DNA of 64,000 bases from Streptomyces sp. NBC_01142 (GTDB lineage: Bacteria > Actinomycetota > Actinomycetes > Streptomycetales > Streptomycetaceae): assembly GCF_026341125.1 (NCBI RefSeq), contig NZ_JAPEOR010000002.1:310001-374000 (forward strand). The letters are read 5' to 3'. This document shows, piece after piece, positions 36,074 through 45,784 of the stretch. The notes beneath the pieces are model-generated. The model worked only from the letters and a program-made list of their open reading frames with translations. It was not told where the DNA came from and made no database searches. Both the position numbers and the translations under genes were made by a program. Each line of letters begins with the position of its first letter. The first letter of the stretch is position 1.

Positions 36074-36934
36074 ATGAGTACAAGTCAGCAGCCCACATCG
36101 CTGTCACCGTCGCGGGCGAGCGACTTCATGCAGTGTCCCCTGCTGTACCGGTTCCGGGTGATCGACAAGCTGCCGGAGAAGCCCAGTGAGGCAGCTACCC
36201 GCGGCACGCTGGTGCACGCCGTCCTGGAGCGGCTCTTCGACGACCCGGCGGCGGAGCGTACGGTTCCGCGGGCCAGGGCCATGGTTCCCGGCCAGTGGAC
36301 CCGGCTGCTGGAGACGAAGCCGGAGCTGGCCGAGCTGTTCGCCGGGGATGCCGAGGGCGAGCGGCTGAAGGGCTGGCTGGGCGAGGCGGAGCAGCTGGTC
36401 GAGCGGTGGTTCTCGCTGGAGGACCCGACTCGCCTGGAGCCGGCCGAGCGCGAGATGTTCGTCGAGACGGAGCTGGAATCCGGGCTGCGGCTGCGCGGAG
36501 TCATCGACCGGGTCGACGTGGCGCCCACCGGCGAGGTGCGGATCGTCGACTACAAGACGGGGAAGGCTCCGCGCCCGGAGTACAGCGAGGGCGCGCTGTT
36601 CCAGATGAAGTTCTACGCGCTGGTGGTGTGGCGGCTGAAGGCCGTCGTTCCGCGGCGGCTTCAGCTGGTGTATCTGGGCAGCGGCGATGTGGTGACGTAC
36701 GACCCGGTCCTGGCGGACCTGGAGCGCATGGAGCGCAAGCTGCTGGCGCTGTGGGAGGCGATCAGGCAGGCCACCGAGACGGGCGACTGGCGGCCGCGGC
36801 CGACCAAGCTGTGCGGCTGGTGCGACCACCAGGCAGTCTGTCCGGAATTCGGCGGCACTCCCCCGGTCTATCCGCTGAGCATTTCCCCGGCCGAGTCGGC
36901 AGAGGATGGCCAGGGCAGAATGGGCCCGGTCTAA
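36074..36934 (+). CDS. RecB-family PD-(D/E)XK exonuclease with a predicted Fe-S cluster
   Basis: Stand-alone nuclease, 286 aa. The PD-(D/E)XK core shows GTLVHAVLERLF near residue 44 and LRGVIDRVDVAPTGEVRIVDYKTGK near 145-170 (catalytic D and DYK). One early cysteine (FMQCPLLYRF) and three near the C terminus (CGWCDHQAVCPEF) match the four-cysteine iron-sulfur staple of AddB/Cas4-type nucleases. It has no helicase domain. It lies next to a response regulator gene (14-base gap), which may be co-transcribed. The context does not resemble CRISPR: no cas genes or repeats are here. Confidence 0.92.
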   Translation: MSTSQQPTSLSPSRASDFMQCPLLYRFRVIDKLPEKPSEAATRGTLVHAVLERLFDDPAAERTVPRARAMVPGQWTRLLETKPELAELFAGDAEGERLKGWLGEAEQLVERWFSLEDPTRLEPAEREMFVETELESGLRLRGVIDRVDVAPTGEVRIVDYKTGKAPRPEYSEGALFQMKFYALVVWRLKAVVPRRLQLVYLGSGDVVTYDPVLADLERMERKLLALWEAIRQATETGDWRPRPTKLCGWCDHQAVCPEFGGTPPVYPLSISPAESAEDGQGRMGPV

Positions 36935-36948
36935 ACGAAGGAGTACCC

Positions 36949-37620
36949 GTGGCTATCCGCGTCCTACTGGTCGATGACCAACCGCTGCTGCGTACCGGTT
37001 TCCGGATGATCCTGGAGGCGGAGCAGGACCTCGCGGTCGTCGGCGAGGCCGGGGACGGCCTCCAGGCTCTCGACCAGGTGCGCGCGCTGCAGCCCGATGT
37101 GGTGCTGATGGACATCCGGATGCCGCGTATGGACGGGGTCGAGGCGACCCGGCAGATCACCGGGCCCGGCCGGGACGGTCCGGCGAAGGTGCTGGTGCTG
37201 ACCACCTTCGACCTCGATGAGTACGTGGTGGAGGCGTTGCGCGCCGGGGCGAGCGGCTTCCTGCTCAAGGACGCGCCCGCCAATGAACTGGTGCAGGCGA
37301 TCCGGGTGGTCGCGGCGGGCGAGGCGATGCTGGCGCCGAGCATTACGCGTCGGCTGCTCGACAAGTACGCGGACCATCTGCCGTCCGGCGACGAGCAGGT
37401 TCCGAACACGCTGCACACGCTGACCGAGCGTGAGGTGGAGGTGCTCAAGCTGGTCGCGCGGGGACTGTCCAACGCCGAGATCGCCGCGGATCTCTTCGTC
37501 AGTGAGACCACCGTGAAGACGCATGTGGGCCATGTGCTGACGAAGCTGAGTCTGCGCGACCGTGTGCAGGCCGCGGTGTACGCGTACGAGAGCGGTCTGG
37601 TGCGCCCCGGCGCCCAGTGA
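36949..37620 (+). CDS. Response regulator, NarL/LuxR type, without adjacent kinase
   Basis: Two-component response regulator, 223 aa. The receiver domain has VDDQPLLRTG near residue 7 and phospho-acceptor Asp 54 in DVVLMDIRMPRMDG, with K in FLLKDAP. A LuxR-type HTH sits near 155-215 (LTEREVEVLKLVARGLSNAEIAADLFVSETTVKTHVGHVLTKL). GTG 36949 with GAAGGAG upstream. No histidine kinase is encoded in the neighbourhood, so the partner is elsewhere or absent. Confidence 0.94.
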   Translation: MAIRVLLVDDQPLLRTGFRMILEAEQDLAVVGEAGDGLQALDQVRALQPDVVLMDIRMPRMDGVEATRQITGPGRDGPAKVLVLTTFDLDEYVVEALRAGASGFLLKDAPANELVQAIRVVAAGEAMLAPSITRRLLDKYADHLPSGDEQVPNTLHTLTEREVEVLKLVARGLSNAEIAADLFVSETTVKTHVGHVLTKLSLRDRVQAAVYAYESGLVRPGAQ

Positions 37621-37651
37621 GCAGCCGGGGCGCCGGGGTCCTGGCCGACGG

Positions 37652-39241
37652 TCAGACCTTCTTGATCTCCCAGAACCGGAAGACGGTCGAGGCGTCCAGG
37701 GTCCACTCGAGACCGGTGACGGTGCCGTGGGCCACGGCGTACTGCTTGCCCTGCCAGAGCGGCAGGATCGGCAGTTCGGCCGCGACCAGGTCCTGGAGCT
37801 TGCCGTACAGCCGCTCGGTGGCGGACCGGTCGGCGAGGCCGGCGGTCTCGGGGAGGATCGAGTCGGTGATCTGCGTGTTCTCGTAGTAGTTTCCGAGGAC
37901 GTTGCCCTGGCCGAAGAAGGGCTGTGTGAAGTTGTCGGCGTCGGGGTAGTCGGGGATCCAGCCCTTCACGTAGACGCCGTACTTCCCGGCCGCGATGTCC
38001 TTCTCGTACTGCTCGAAGCTGACCGACTTCACCGTCGCGTCGAACAGCCCGCTGTCGTTGAGCTGCTTGGCGATCGTCTTGAACTCCTGGTCGGTGGCCG
38101 GGCCGTAGCGGCTGGGCGTGGACCAGAGGGTGAGCTTCACCTTGTCGGTGATGCCGGCGTCGCGCAGTGCCTGCTTCGCACGTTCCGGCTGCGGGGAGCC
38201 GCCGTAGAGGTCGAAGAAGGCGGTGTTGTGACCGGTGACGCCGGCCGGGACGATCGAGTACAGCGGGGTCGCGGTGGACTGGTAGACGTCCCGGACCAGG
38301 GCGTCGCGGTCGATGAGATGGGCGATGGCCTTGCGCACCCCGAGCTTGCCGACGACCGGGTGCTTGACGTTGAAGACCAGGTGCTGCACCTCTGCGCTGG
38401 TTCCCTCGACGACCTCGATGCCCTGGTCGTCGGCCGAGGCCGAGCCGTGGAGTTCGGCGATGTCGTCCGCCGGCAGTCCTCGGTAGGCGACGTCGACCTG
38501 GCCTTCACCGAGCGCGGATGCCAGCGCCTTCTGGTCGCTGTGGAAGAACTTCAGGGTGACGCCCGAGTTCTGCGCCTTGGCGGTGCCCTTGTAGTCGGAG
38601 TTGATCGAGAAGCCCGCCTCGTCCTTGCCGTACGAATCAAGCTTGTACGGGCCCGAGCCGACGGCCTTGCCGTCGGTGCGCAGGGCGTCGGCCTGGTACT
38701 CGCGGTGGTCAACGATGGAGCCGGCACCCGAGGCGATCTTGCTCGGGAAGGTGGCGTCGGGGACCTTCAGCTCAAAGACGACGGTCTTCTCGTCCGGCGT
38801 CTTGATCTTGTCGATGGTGGAGAGCAGAGGCATGGGGCCCGCGTCGCTGGCGATCTTCTGCACACGCTCGAAGGAGAACTTCACGTCCTCCGACGTCAGG
38901 CTGTTGCCGTTGCTGAACTTCAGCCCGTCGCGCAGTGTGCAGCGGTAGACCGTGCTGCCGCCCTTGTCGAAGGTGCAGCTCTCGGCCGCCTCCGGCTCCG
39001 GGGTGGAACTGCCCTTGGGGAAGCTCATCAGCGACTGGAAGACGTTGTTGAACAACAGCCAGGAACCCGGGTCGTAGCCTGCCGCCGGGTCGGTGGCCAG
39101 GATCTCGTCCGACATTCCTATGACCAGCGAGTTGGTGTCGCCGGCGTCAGCGCCATCCTTCTGGGTGCCACAGCCGCTCAACAGACCGGCCGCCAGCCCC
39201 GCCGCGAGCGGGGCCGTCAGCCACTTGTTACGTGCCTTCAC
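37652..39241 (-). CDS. Peptide/solute ABC transporter substrate-binding lipoprotein (family 5)
   Basis: Extracytoplasmic solute-binding protein of the DppA/OppA class, 529 aa. A signal peptide with lipobox LLSGC (Cys 24) is followed by the SBP_bac_5 fold: LRDGLKFSNGNSLTSEDVKFSFERV near residue 100, GSGPYKLDSYG near 195, and GVYVKGWIPDYPDADNFTQPFF near 430. No permease or ATPase gene is next to it; a second homologous gene lies 63 bases upstream. Substrate unknown. Confidence 0.93.
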   Translation of the reverse strand: MKARNKWLTAPLAAGLAAGLLSGCGTQKDGADAGDTNSLVIGMSDEILATDPAAGYDPGSWLLFNNVFQSLMSFPKGSSTPEPEAAESCTFDKGGSTVYRCTLRDGLKFSNGNSLTSEDVKFSFERVQKIASDAGPMPLLSTIDKIKTPDEKTVVFELKVPDATFPSKIASGAGSIVDHREYQADALRTDGKAVGSGPYKLDSYGKDEAGFSINSDYKGTAKAQNSGVTLKFFHSDQKALASALGEGQVDVAYRGLPADDIAELHGSASADDQGIEVVEGTSAEVQHLVFNVKHPVVGKLGVRKAIAHLIDRDALVRDVYQSTATPLYSIVPAGVTGHNTAFFDLYGGSPQPERAKQALRDAGITDKVKLTLWSTPSRYGPATDQEFKTIAKQLNDSGLFDATVKSVSFEQYEKDIAAGKYGVYVKGWIPDYPDADNFTQPFFGQGNVLGNYYENTQITDSILPETAGLADRSATERLYGKLQDLVAAELPILPLWQGKQYAVAHGTVTGLEWTLDASTVFRFWEIKKV

Positions 39242-39304
39242 AGAACCGTGCCTCTGTTCTCTTTACCGGCGGTCGGCGATCTGCCCCGCCGAATGCCGTA
39301 CGGG

Positions 39305-40900
39305 TCAGGCGGTGCCGCGGCCCAGCTCCCACAGCTGAAGGTCCGAGCTGGAGTTGAGCGCCCACTCGACGCCGGTCACATCGCTGCGGGCGGCGACGTA
39401 CTGCTTGCCCTGCCACAGCGGCAGCACGGGGACGTCGCGGGCGACGATCTCCTGCATCTTCGTGAAGGCCTGGGACGCCGCGGTGCGGTCCGACTCGCGC
39501 CGCGACTGCGGGATGAGCGAACGCGCCACATCACTCGCATACGGGCTGTTGAGGAAGTTGCCCTTGTCCAGGAACGGGGCGATGTAGTTGTCCGGGTCCG
39601 GGAAGTCGGGGAACCAGCCCAGTCCGTAGACCGCGTAGTCGCCGGCCTTCTGGGCGGGGCGGAACTTCTCCCACTCGGCGCCCTCGATGGAGACGTCGAA
39701 CAGCTTGGTCGCGTTCAGCTGGTCCCGGAGCGCCTCGAACTCCTTGGCCGTGCCCTCGCCGTAGTGGTCGGTCGTGTAGTGGAGCTTCAGCTTGACCGGC
39801 GTGGTGATGTTGGCGTCACCGAGGATGGCCGCGGCCTTCTTGGGGCTCGGGTCGCCGTACTTGTTGTAGAAGGAGTTGGTGTGCGCGGCGATGCTCGTCG
39901 GGATGAGCGAGTAGAGCGGCTCGGCAGTGGCGCCGTACACCTGACCGGCGATCTGGCCGCGGTCGACGACGGCCGCCATGGCCTGTCGGACCGCCTTGCT
40001 CTTCACCGACGGGTCGTTGGTGTTGAAGGCGAGGTAGCGGATCTCCAGGCCGGGCATCTCGGTGAGCTCGATGCCCTCCTTCGGGTTCTCGGAGAGATCC
40101 TTGATCTGCTCGGGCGACATCGCGCGGGTCATCATGTCGATGTCACCGGACTCGAGAGCCTTGCCCATGGACTCGGAGTCCGGGAACGACCGCAGCTCGA
40201 TCCTGTCGTTGTGGACCTTGAGATCGCCCTTGTATTCGGGGTTCTTGCTGAAGACAACCTTGGAGATCTGGTTGTCCCGGGTCTCGGCCCTCATGGTGTA
40301 CGGGCCGGAGCCGTCGATCTCAAAGCCCTCGCGGAGCTGCTTCGCGGCGTACTTCTTCTTGCTCACGATGCCGGCGGCGGGCGTCGAGAGCTTGTACGGG
40401 AAGGTCGCGTCGGGCGTGGAGAGGTGGAAGACCACCTCGTCGCCGTTGGCCTCGATGGTGTCGATGTTCGAGAGCAGGGCCGCCGTGCCGTTGTCGGCGT
40501 CGATGTCCAGCACGCGCTCGATGGAGAACTTGACGTCCTCGGCGGTCACGGGGGTGCCGTCGGCGAACTTCAGCCCGCTGCGCAGCTTGCAGCGGTAGCT
40601 CTCGCTCGCGTTGTCCGTGAACGTGCAGGACTGGGCCGCGTCGGGCACCGGCTCGCCGCCACCGCGCGGCGAGTGCATCAGCGTCTGCACGGTCTGGCGG
40701 AGGACGTTCCAGGCACCGGTGTCGTACGCATAGGCCGGGTCGAGGGGCGCGGGGGCGTCCTTGGTGGCGGTGAACTGGTCCGTGGTGCCCACGACAATGG
40801 CATCACCGCTGCCGGACCCGCCGTCCGTCGCGCCGCAGGCGACGAGCACGGGCGCGAGCAGACCGACCACGGCCGGCAGCACCAGAGTCTTGCGGTTCAT
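39305..40900 (-). CDS. Second family 5 ABC substrate-binding lipoprotein
   Basis: 531 aa, paralogue of the neighbouring gene. The signal peptide ends in lipobox VLVAC (Cys 22). Shared landmarks are LRSGLKFADGTPVTAEDVKFSIERV, GSGPYTMRAET and AVYGLGWFPDFPDPDNYIAPFL, at the same relative positions. Both proteins also keep the C-terminal LPLWQGKQYVAAR-type segment. ATG 40900 (MNRKTLVLP) with AGGAGA upstream; the longer open frame adds nothing family-like. The tandem pair without membrane subunits suggests they share a transporter encoded elsewhere. Confidence 0.93.
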   Translation of the reverse strand: MNRKTLVLPAVVGLLAPVLVACGATDGGSGSGDAIVVGTTDQFTATKDAPAPLDPAYAYDTGAWNVLRQTVQTLMHSPRGGGEPVPDAAQSCTFTDNASESYRCKLRSGLKFADGTPVTAEDVKFSIERVLDIDADNGTAALLSNIDTIEANGDEVVFHLSTPDATFPYKLSTPAAGIVSKKKYAAKQLREGFEIDGSGPYTMRAETRDNQISKVVFSKNPEYKGDLKVHNDRIELRSFPDSESMGKALESGDIDMMTRAMSPEQIKDLSENPKEGIELTEMPGLEIRYLAFNTNDPSVKSKAVRQAMAAVVDRGQIAGQVYGATAEPLYSLIPTSIAAHTNSFYNKYGDPSPKKAAAILGDANITTPVKLKLHYTTDHYGEGTAKEFEALRDQLNATKLFDVSIEGAEWEKFRPAQKAGDYAVYGLGWFPDFPDPDNYIAPFLDKGNFLNSPYASDVARSLIPQSRRESDRTAASQAFTKMQEIVARDVPVLPLWQGKQYVAARSDVTGVEWALNSSSDLQLWELGRGTA

Positions 40901-41404
40901 CCTGGACGTTCTCCTCATCCGGCACTGGGATACAGCGTTGTCACGGGGCACTCCGTCACGGCCGCCCGTTCGGAGCGGTGCGATCGGGCCGGGGATACAG
41001 AGCGATCGGCACTGTGTTCCCAATGGCTGGGTGGCCGTCGAGACGCGTCGGTGATGGCGACGAAGTTCTCGCGACGAGATTAGTCGGCAACGCCAGGAAA
41101 GCGTGACCGAGCCCTAGTTGAGGGGTAATCGCTGAGTGATCAGTAATACCTGTGAGTGGATGGTCATGCCGCGGAATGATTCGTACACCACGCCACCAAT
41201 ACGGACACATGGGTCCGCCCGGCACCCCTTGGGCGAGGTACCGGGCGGTCCAGACAAACCTCGACAACACCACGCACGGTGACGAACGTCACGCCGCGCA
41301 TTCGCGTCGCGGAGCCTTGGCAATCAGCGGGCGGACATCACCGAAATCGAACAATCGTTGCCCCGAGTTTCCCTTGCATTCAAGAAACACGGACAGTGCA
41401 CGCA
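40901..41404. other. 504-base intergenic region upstream of the tandem binding-protein genes
   Basis: No gene is seen. It contains a hairpin with arms GGTCCGCCCGG (41212-41222) and CCGGGCGGTCC (41241-41251), one mismatch. It also has two copies of GGGATACAG (about 40927 and 40993) close to the start of the second binding-protein gene. Base composition is less GC-rich than the flanks, as expected for a regulatory region. Confidence 0.5.
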
Positions 41405-42106
41405 TCAGTTCATTGCGGTGATCAGGCTGCGTAGAAAAACAAGGTCGACTTCTTCGAGCGACCTGACGACCACCCGGCCGTCGGCGGGCGCGATCGGCGC
41501 CACGGAGGGCACCGCCACCACCCGGCAGCCCGCCGCCTCAGCGGCCGCGACACCGGTCGCCGTGTCCTCGACGACCGCACATCTCGCCGGTTCGGCGCCG
41601 AGCCCCTGGGCCGCAATCAGATACGGGTCGGGGTGCGGCTTCGTACGCGGCACCTCGTCGCCCGCCACCGACAGCGCGAAGTGCTGGGGGCCCAGCGAGG
41701 CCAGGACACGGTCGATGATGCGCCGGTGGGAGGCGGAGACCAGTGCGGTGGGCACATTGTGCGCGGCCAGCTCGGCGAGCAGCCGGGCGGCGCCCGGCAT
41801 GAGCGGCACACCCCTGCTGATGCGGTCCTCGAACCGGTCGTTGAGCAGCACGGTCAGCTCCAAGAGCGAGATGTCCGCGCCGGTGGCCTCGATGAGATAG
41901 CCGGCACTGCGCGTCATGGGACCGCCCACCACCACGTCCCGCCATGATTCGTCGAGGTCATGGCCGAGGTCGGCGAAGACCTCCACCTCCGCGTCCCACC
42001 AGAATCCTTCGGTGTCCACGAGGGTGCCGTCCATGTCGAGAAAGACCGCCTGCAGGGCAGAGCCTTCGGCCGAACGGGTCAAGGACGCGGGGACCGTACT
42101 GGTCAT
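41405..42106 (-). CDS. HAD-superfamily hydrolase (beta-phosphoglucomutase/phosphatase-like)
   Basis: 233 aa, subfamily IA. The four HAD motifs are present: FLDMDGTLVDTEG near residue 22 (nucleophile Asp), TALVSASHRR near 125, the lysine in RTKPHPDPY near 165 and VVEDTATGVAAAEAAG near 185. ATG 42106. It follows metH by about 110 bases on the same strand and may be read from it. The natural substrate is probably a sugar phosphate or other small phosphoester. Confidence 0.92.
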   Translation of the reverse strand: MTSTVPASLTRSAEGSALQAVFLDMDGTLVDTEGFWWDAEVEVFADLGHDLDESWRDVVVGGPMTRSAGYLIEATGADISLLELTVLLNDRFEDRISRGVPLMPGAARLLAELAAHNVPTALVSASHRRIIDRVLASLGPQHFALSVAGDEVPRTKPHPDPYLIAAQGLGAEPARCAVVEDTATGVAAAEAAGCRVVAVPSVAPIAPADGRVVVRSLEEVDLVFLRSLITAMN

Positions 42107-42216
42107 CCGGCACACCTCCATGAGGGACGAGAAGGCCGGCCACCTTCTCCCCACGGTGCTACCGCTGGGACAGGCGACCGGCCTGCACTGGACCGACCAG
42201 TGTACGACTCGTACGA

Positions 42217-45200
42217 CTAACGTGCGTTGAAGTACTTGGCTTCGGGGTGGTGGATGACGATGGCGTCGGTGGACTGTTCGGGGTGGAGCTGGAATTCCTC
42301 GGAGAGCTGGACCCCGATCCGTTCGGGCTGGAGCAGGTCGGCGATCTTCGCGCGGTCCTCCAGGTCCGGACACGCTCCGTATCCGAGGGAGAAACGGGCG
42401 CCCCGGTACTTCAGGGCGAACATGTCCTCCACGTCGGCGGGGTCCTCGCCGGCGAAGCCGAGCTCGGAGCGGACCCGGGCGTGCCAGTACTCGGCCAGGG
42501 CTTCGGCCAGCTGCACGGACAGGCCGTGCAGTTCGAGGTAGTCGCGGTAGGCGTCGGCCTCGAAGAGCTCGGCGGTGGCCTCTCCGATCTTCGAGCCGAC
42601 GGTGACGACCTGCAGGCCCACCACGTCCCTCTCGCCTGATTCCTCGGGACGGAAGTAGTCCGCCAGGCAGAGCCGGCGCCCGCGCCGCTGACGCGGGAAG
42701 GAGAAACGGGTCCGCTCGGAGCCGTCGTCGTTGAGCAGGATCAGATCCTCACCCTTGGACACACAGGGGAAGTAGCCGTAGACGACCGCTGCTTCCAGCA
42801 TGTTGCCGGTGTGGAGCTGGTCCAGCAAGCCACGCAGCCGCGGCCGGCCCTCGCTCTCGACGAGGTCTTCATAGCTCGGCCCGCCCGCACGGGCCTGCTT
42901 GAGACCCCACTGGCCCTTGAACAGTGCGCCCTCATCCAGCCAGGACGCATACTCCTTCAGCTGGATACCCTTGATCACCCGCGTTCCCCAGAACGGCGGG
43001 AGGGGCACCGGATTGTCGACCGCCACATCCGAGCGGCCACCACCGTCGGGCTCACTGACCTGAAGCAGCGGCGCATCACGCCTGGCCACCCGGCGCTGCT
43101 TCAGTTCGGGCAGCACAGCCCCCGGGACACCGCGTTTGACCGCGATCAGGGCATCCATCAGCCGCAGACCCTCGAACGCGTCACGGGCGTAGCGGACTTC
43201 GCCCTCGTAGATTTCGTGGAGGTCCTGTTCGACATAGGCGCGGGTCAGTGCCGCGCCGCCCAGGATGACGGGGTAGTCGGCGGCCATCTTGCGCTGGTTC
43301 AGCTCCTGAAGGTTCTCCTTCATGATGACGGTGGACTTCACCAGCAGACCGGACATGCCGATCACATCCGCACGGTGTTCCTCGGCCGCCTCCAAGATCG
43401 CGGAGACCGGCTGCTTGATACCGAGGTTGACGACGTTGTAGCCGTTGTTGGACAGAATGATGTCGACGAGGTTCTTCCCGATGTCATGGACATCCCCGCG
43501 GACCGTGGCCAGCACGATCGTGCCCTTGCCCTCCGCGTCGGACTTCTCCATGTGCGGCTCCAGGAAAGCCACCGCGTTCTTCATCACCTCCGCCGACTGA
43601 AGAACGAACGGCAGCTGCATCTGACCGGAGCCGAACAGCTCACCGACAACCTTCATCCCCTCCAGCAGGGTGTCGTTCACGATGGCCAGCGCCGGCCTCG
43701 ACTGCAGGGCCTCCTCCAGATCCGCCTCCAGACCGTTCTTCTCACCATCGATGATCCGCCGCTTGAGACGCTCCTCCAGCGGCAGCGCCATCAGCTCCTC
43801 GGCCTTGCCCGCCTTCATCGACTTCATGTTGACGCCCTCGAAAAGCTCCATGAGCTTCTGCAAGGGGTCATAACCCTCCGCACGGCGGTCGTAGATCAGA
43901 TCGGAGGCGACCTTGACCTGCTCCTCCTCCAGCCGCGCAATCGGCAAAATCTTGGACGCATGCACGATCGCGGAATCCAGACCGGCCTTCACACACTCAT
44001 CCAGGAACACCGAGTTCAGCACCACACGCGCAGCCGGATTCAGACCGAAGGAAATATTCGACAGACCCAGCGTGGTCTGCACATCAGGATGACGCCGCTT
44101 CAGCTCACCGATCGCCTCGATCGTGGCGATACCGTCCTTACGGGACTCCTCCTGACCCGTGCAGATCGTGAACGTCAGACAGTCGATCAGAATGTCCGAC
44201 TCATGCACACCCCAGTTACCCGTCAGATCCTCAATCAGCCGCTCCGCGACAGCAACCTTGTGCTCGACCGTGCGGGCCTGGCCCTCCTCATCAATGGTCA
44301 GCGCGATCAGCGCCGCACCATGCTCCCGCGCCAGAGCCGTCACCCTCGCAAACCGCGACTCCGGCCCGTCCCCGTCCTCATAATTGACCGAGTTGATGAC
44401 CGCACGCCCGCCCAGCTTCTCCAACCCCGCCCGCAACACCGGCAGTTCCGTCGAATCCAGCACAACCGGCAACGTCGAAGCAGTCGCGAACCGGCCCGCC
44501 AGCTCCTCCATGTCCGCCACACCATCACGGCCGACATAGTCCACACACAGATCCAGCATGTGCGCACCCTCACGGATCTGATCCCGCGCCATCTCCACAC
44601 AATCGTCCCAGCGGCCCTCAAGCATCGCCTCCCGGAACTTCCTGCTGCCATTGGCGTTGGTCCGCTCACCGATCGCCATATACGCCGTGTCCTGACGGAA
44701 CGGCACACTCTGATACAACGACGCAGCACCCGGCTCCGGACGCGGATCCCGCACCGTGGGCACCACACCACGCACCCGCTCCACCACCTGCCGCAAATGC
44801 TCCGGCGTCGTACCGCAGCACCCCCCCACCAACGACAGCCCGTACTCCCGCACAAACGTCTCCTGCGCATCCGCCAGCTCACCCGCCGACAACGGATAAT
44901 GCGCACCATCACGACCCAGCACCGGCAGCCCCGCATTGGGCATACACGACAACGGCACACGCGAATGCCGCGCCAGATACCGCAGATGCTCACTCATCTC
45001 CGCCGGACCCGTCGCACAGTTCAGACCGATCATGTCGATCCCCAACGGCTCCAACGCCGTCAACGCCGCACCGATCTCCGAACCAAGCAGCATCGTCCCC
45101 GTCGTCTCCACCGTCACCGAACAGATCAACGGCAGACTCACACCCATCACATCCAACGCCCGGCGGGCACCCAGCACCGCCGCCTTCGTCTGCAACAGAT

Positions 45201-45726
45201 CCTGCGTCGTCTCCACCAGCAACGCATCCGCACCACCAACGATCATGCCCTCAGCATTCTGCTGATACGCATCCCGCAACGTCACATACGGCGCATGCCC
45301 CAACGTCGGCAGCTTCGTCCCCGGCCCCATCGAACCCAGCACCCACCGCTGCCGCCCCGACGAAAGGGTGAACTCATCCGCCACCTCACGCGCAATCCGC
45401 GCCCCCGACTCCGACAGCTCGAACACCCGCTCAGGAATGTCGTACTCCGCCAACGCCGCAAAGTTCGTACCGAACGTGTTCGTCTCCACACAGTCCACAC
45501 CCACAGCGAAATACGCCGCATGCACCGACCGCACAATGTCCGGACGCGTCACATTCAGAATCTCGTTACAACCCTCAAGATTCTCGAAATCCTCCAACGA
45601 CGGATCCTGCGCCTGAAGCATCGTGCCCATCGCACCATCAGCCACCACCACACGAGTGGCAAGCGCCTCACGAAGAGCGTCGATACGGGTCCGGCTGTCA
45701 GCGGAAGGGTTCGGCGACGGGGCCAT
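42217..45726 (-). CDS. metH: Cobalamin-dependent methionine synthase
   Basis: Transfers the methyl group from 5-methyltetrahydrofolate to homocysteine through cobalamin, 1169 aa, all four modules in order. They are homocysteine/zinc (VVADGAMGTMLQAQ; zinc Cys in LNCATGP and GGCCGTTPEH), folate (SVPFRQDTAYMAIGERTNANGSRKF), cobalamin (VRGDVHDIGKNLVDIILSNNGY) and the C-terminal activation domain (RFSLGYGACPDLEDRAKI). ATG 45726. Odd: from about 43.6 kb to the start, codons end mostly in G or T, while the 3' third uses the C/G-ending codons of the neighbours. Divergent from gylR. Confidence 0.97.
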   Translation of the reverse strand: MAPSPNPSADSRTRIDALREALATRVVVADGAMGTMLQAQDPSLEDFENLEGCNEILNVTRPDIVRSVHAAYFAVGVDCVETNTFGTNFAALAEYDIPERVFELSESGARIAREVADEFTLSSGRQRWVLGSMGPGTKLPTLGHAPYVTLRDAYQQNAEGMIVGGADALLVETTQDLLQTKAAVLGARRALDVMGVSLPLICSVTVETTGTMLLGSEIGAALTALEPLGIDMIGLNCATGPAEMSEHLRYLARHSRVPLSCMPNAGLPVLGRDGAHYPLSAGELADAQETFVREYGLSLVGGCCGTTPEHLRQVVERVRGVVPTVRDPRPEPGAASLYQSVPFRQDTAYMAIGERTNANGSRKFREAMLEGRWDDCVEMARDQIREGAHMLDLCVDYVGRDGVADMEELAGRFATASTLPVVLDSTELPVLRAGLEKLGGRAVINSVNYEDGDGPESRFARVTALAREHGAALIALTIDEEGQARTVEHKVAVAERLIEDLTGNWGVHESDILIDCLTFTICTGQEESRKDGIATIEAIGELKRRHPDVQTTLGLSNISFGLNPAARVVLNSVFLDECVKAGLDSAIVHASKILPIARLEEEQVKVASDLIYDRRAEGYDPLQKLMELFEGVNMKSMKAGKAEELMALPLEERLKRRIIDGEKNGLEADLEEALQSRPALAIVNDTLLEGMKVVGELFGSGQMQLPFVLQSAEVMKNAVAFLEPHMEKSDAEGKGTIVLATVRGDVHDIGKNLVDIILSNNGYNVVNLGIKQPVSAILEAAEEHRADVIGMSGLLVKSTVIMKENLQELNQRKMAADYPVILGGAALTRAYVEQDLHEIYEGEVRYARDAFEGLRLMDALIAVKRGVPGAVLPELKQRRVARRDAPLLQVSEPDGGGRSDVAVDNPVPLPPFWGTRVIKGIQLKEYASWLDEGALFKGQWGLKQARAGGPSYEDLVESEGRPRLRGLLDQLHTGNMLEAAVVYGYFPCVSKGEDLILLNDDGSERTRFSFPRQRRGRRLCLADYFRPEESGERDVVGLQVVTVGSKIGEATAELFEADAYRDYLELHGLSVQLAEALAEYWHARVRSELGFAGEDPADVEDMFALKYRGARFSLGYGACPDLEDRAKIADLLQPERIGVQLSEEFQLHPEQSTDAIVIHHPEAKYFNAR

Positions 45727-45761
45727 GGATGTACTCCCAGGGATGCGACGGCTGTCGGCTT

Positions 45762-45784
45762 TGCGCCTTCCGGTAGAGGGCGCA
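45762..45784 (-). promoter_or_regulatory. Hairpin in the metH leader
   Basis: TGCGCCTTC and GAGGGCGCA pair over 9 bp (one G-T) around CGGTA, 36 bases before the metH ATG. It may be part of a leader control element. I could not fit it to a cobalamin, SAM or SAH riboswitch consensus. Confidence 0.4.

Noticed and set aside
37562..41083. 1173-aa plus-strand ORF opposite the binding-protein genes
   Set aside because: Antisense to two clear lipoprotein genes; repetitive Gly/Val/Asp composition and no family.
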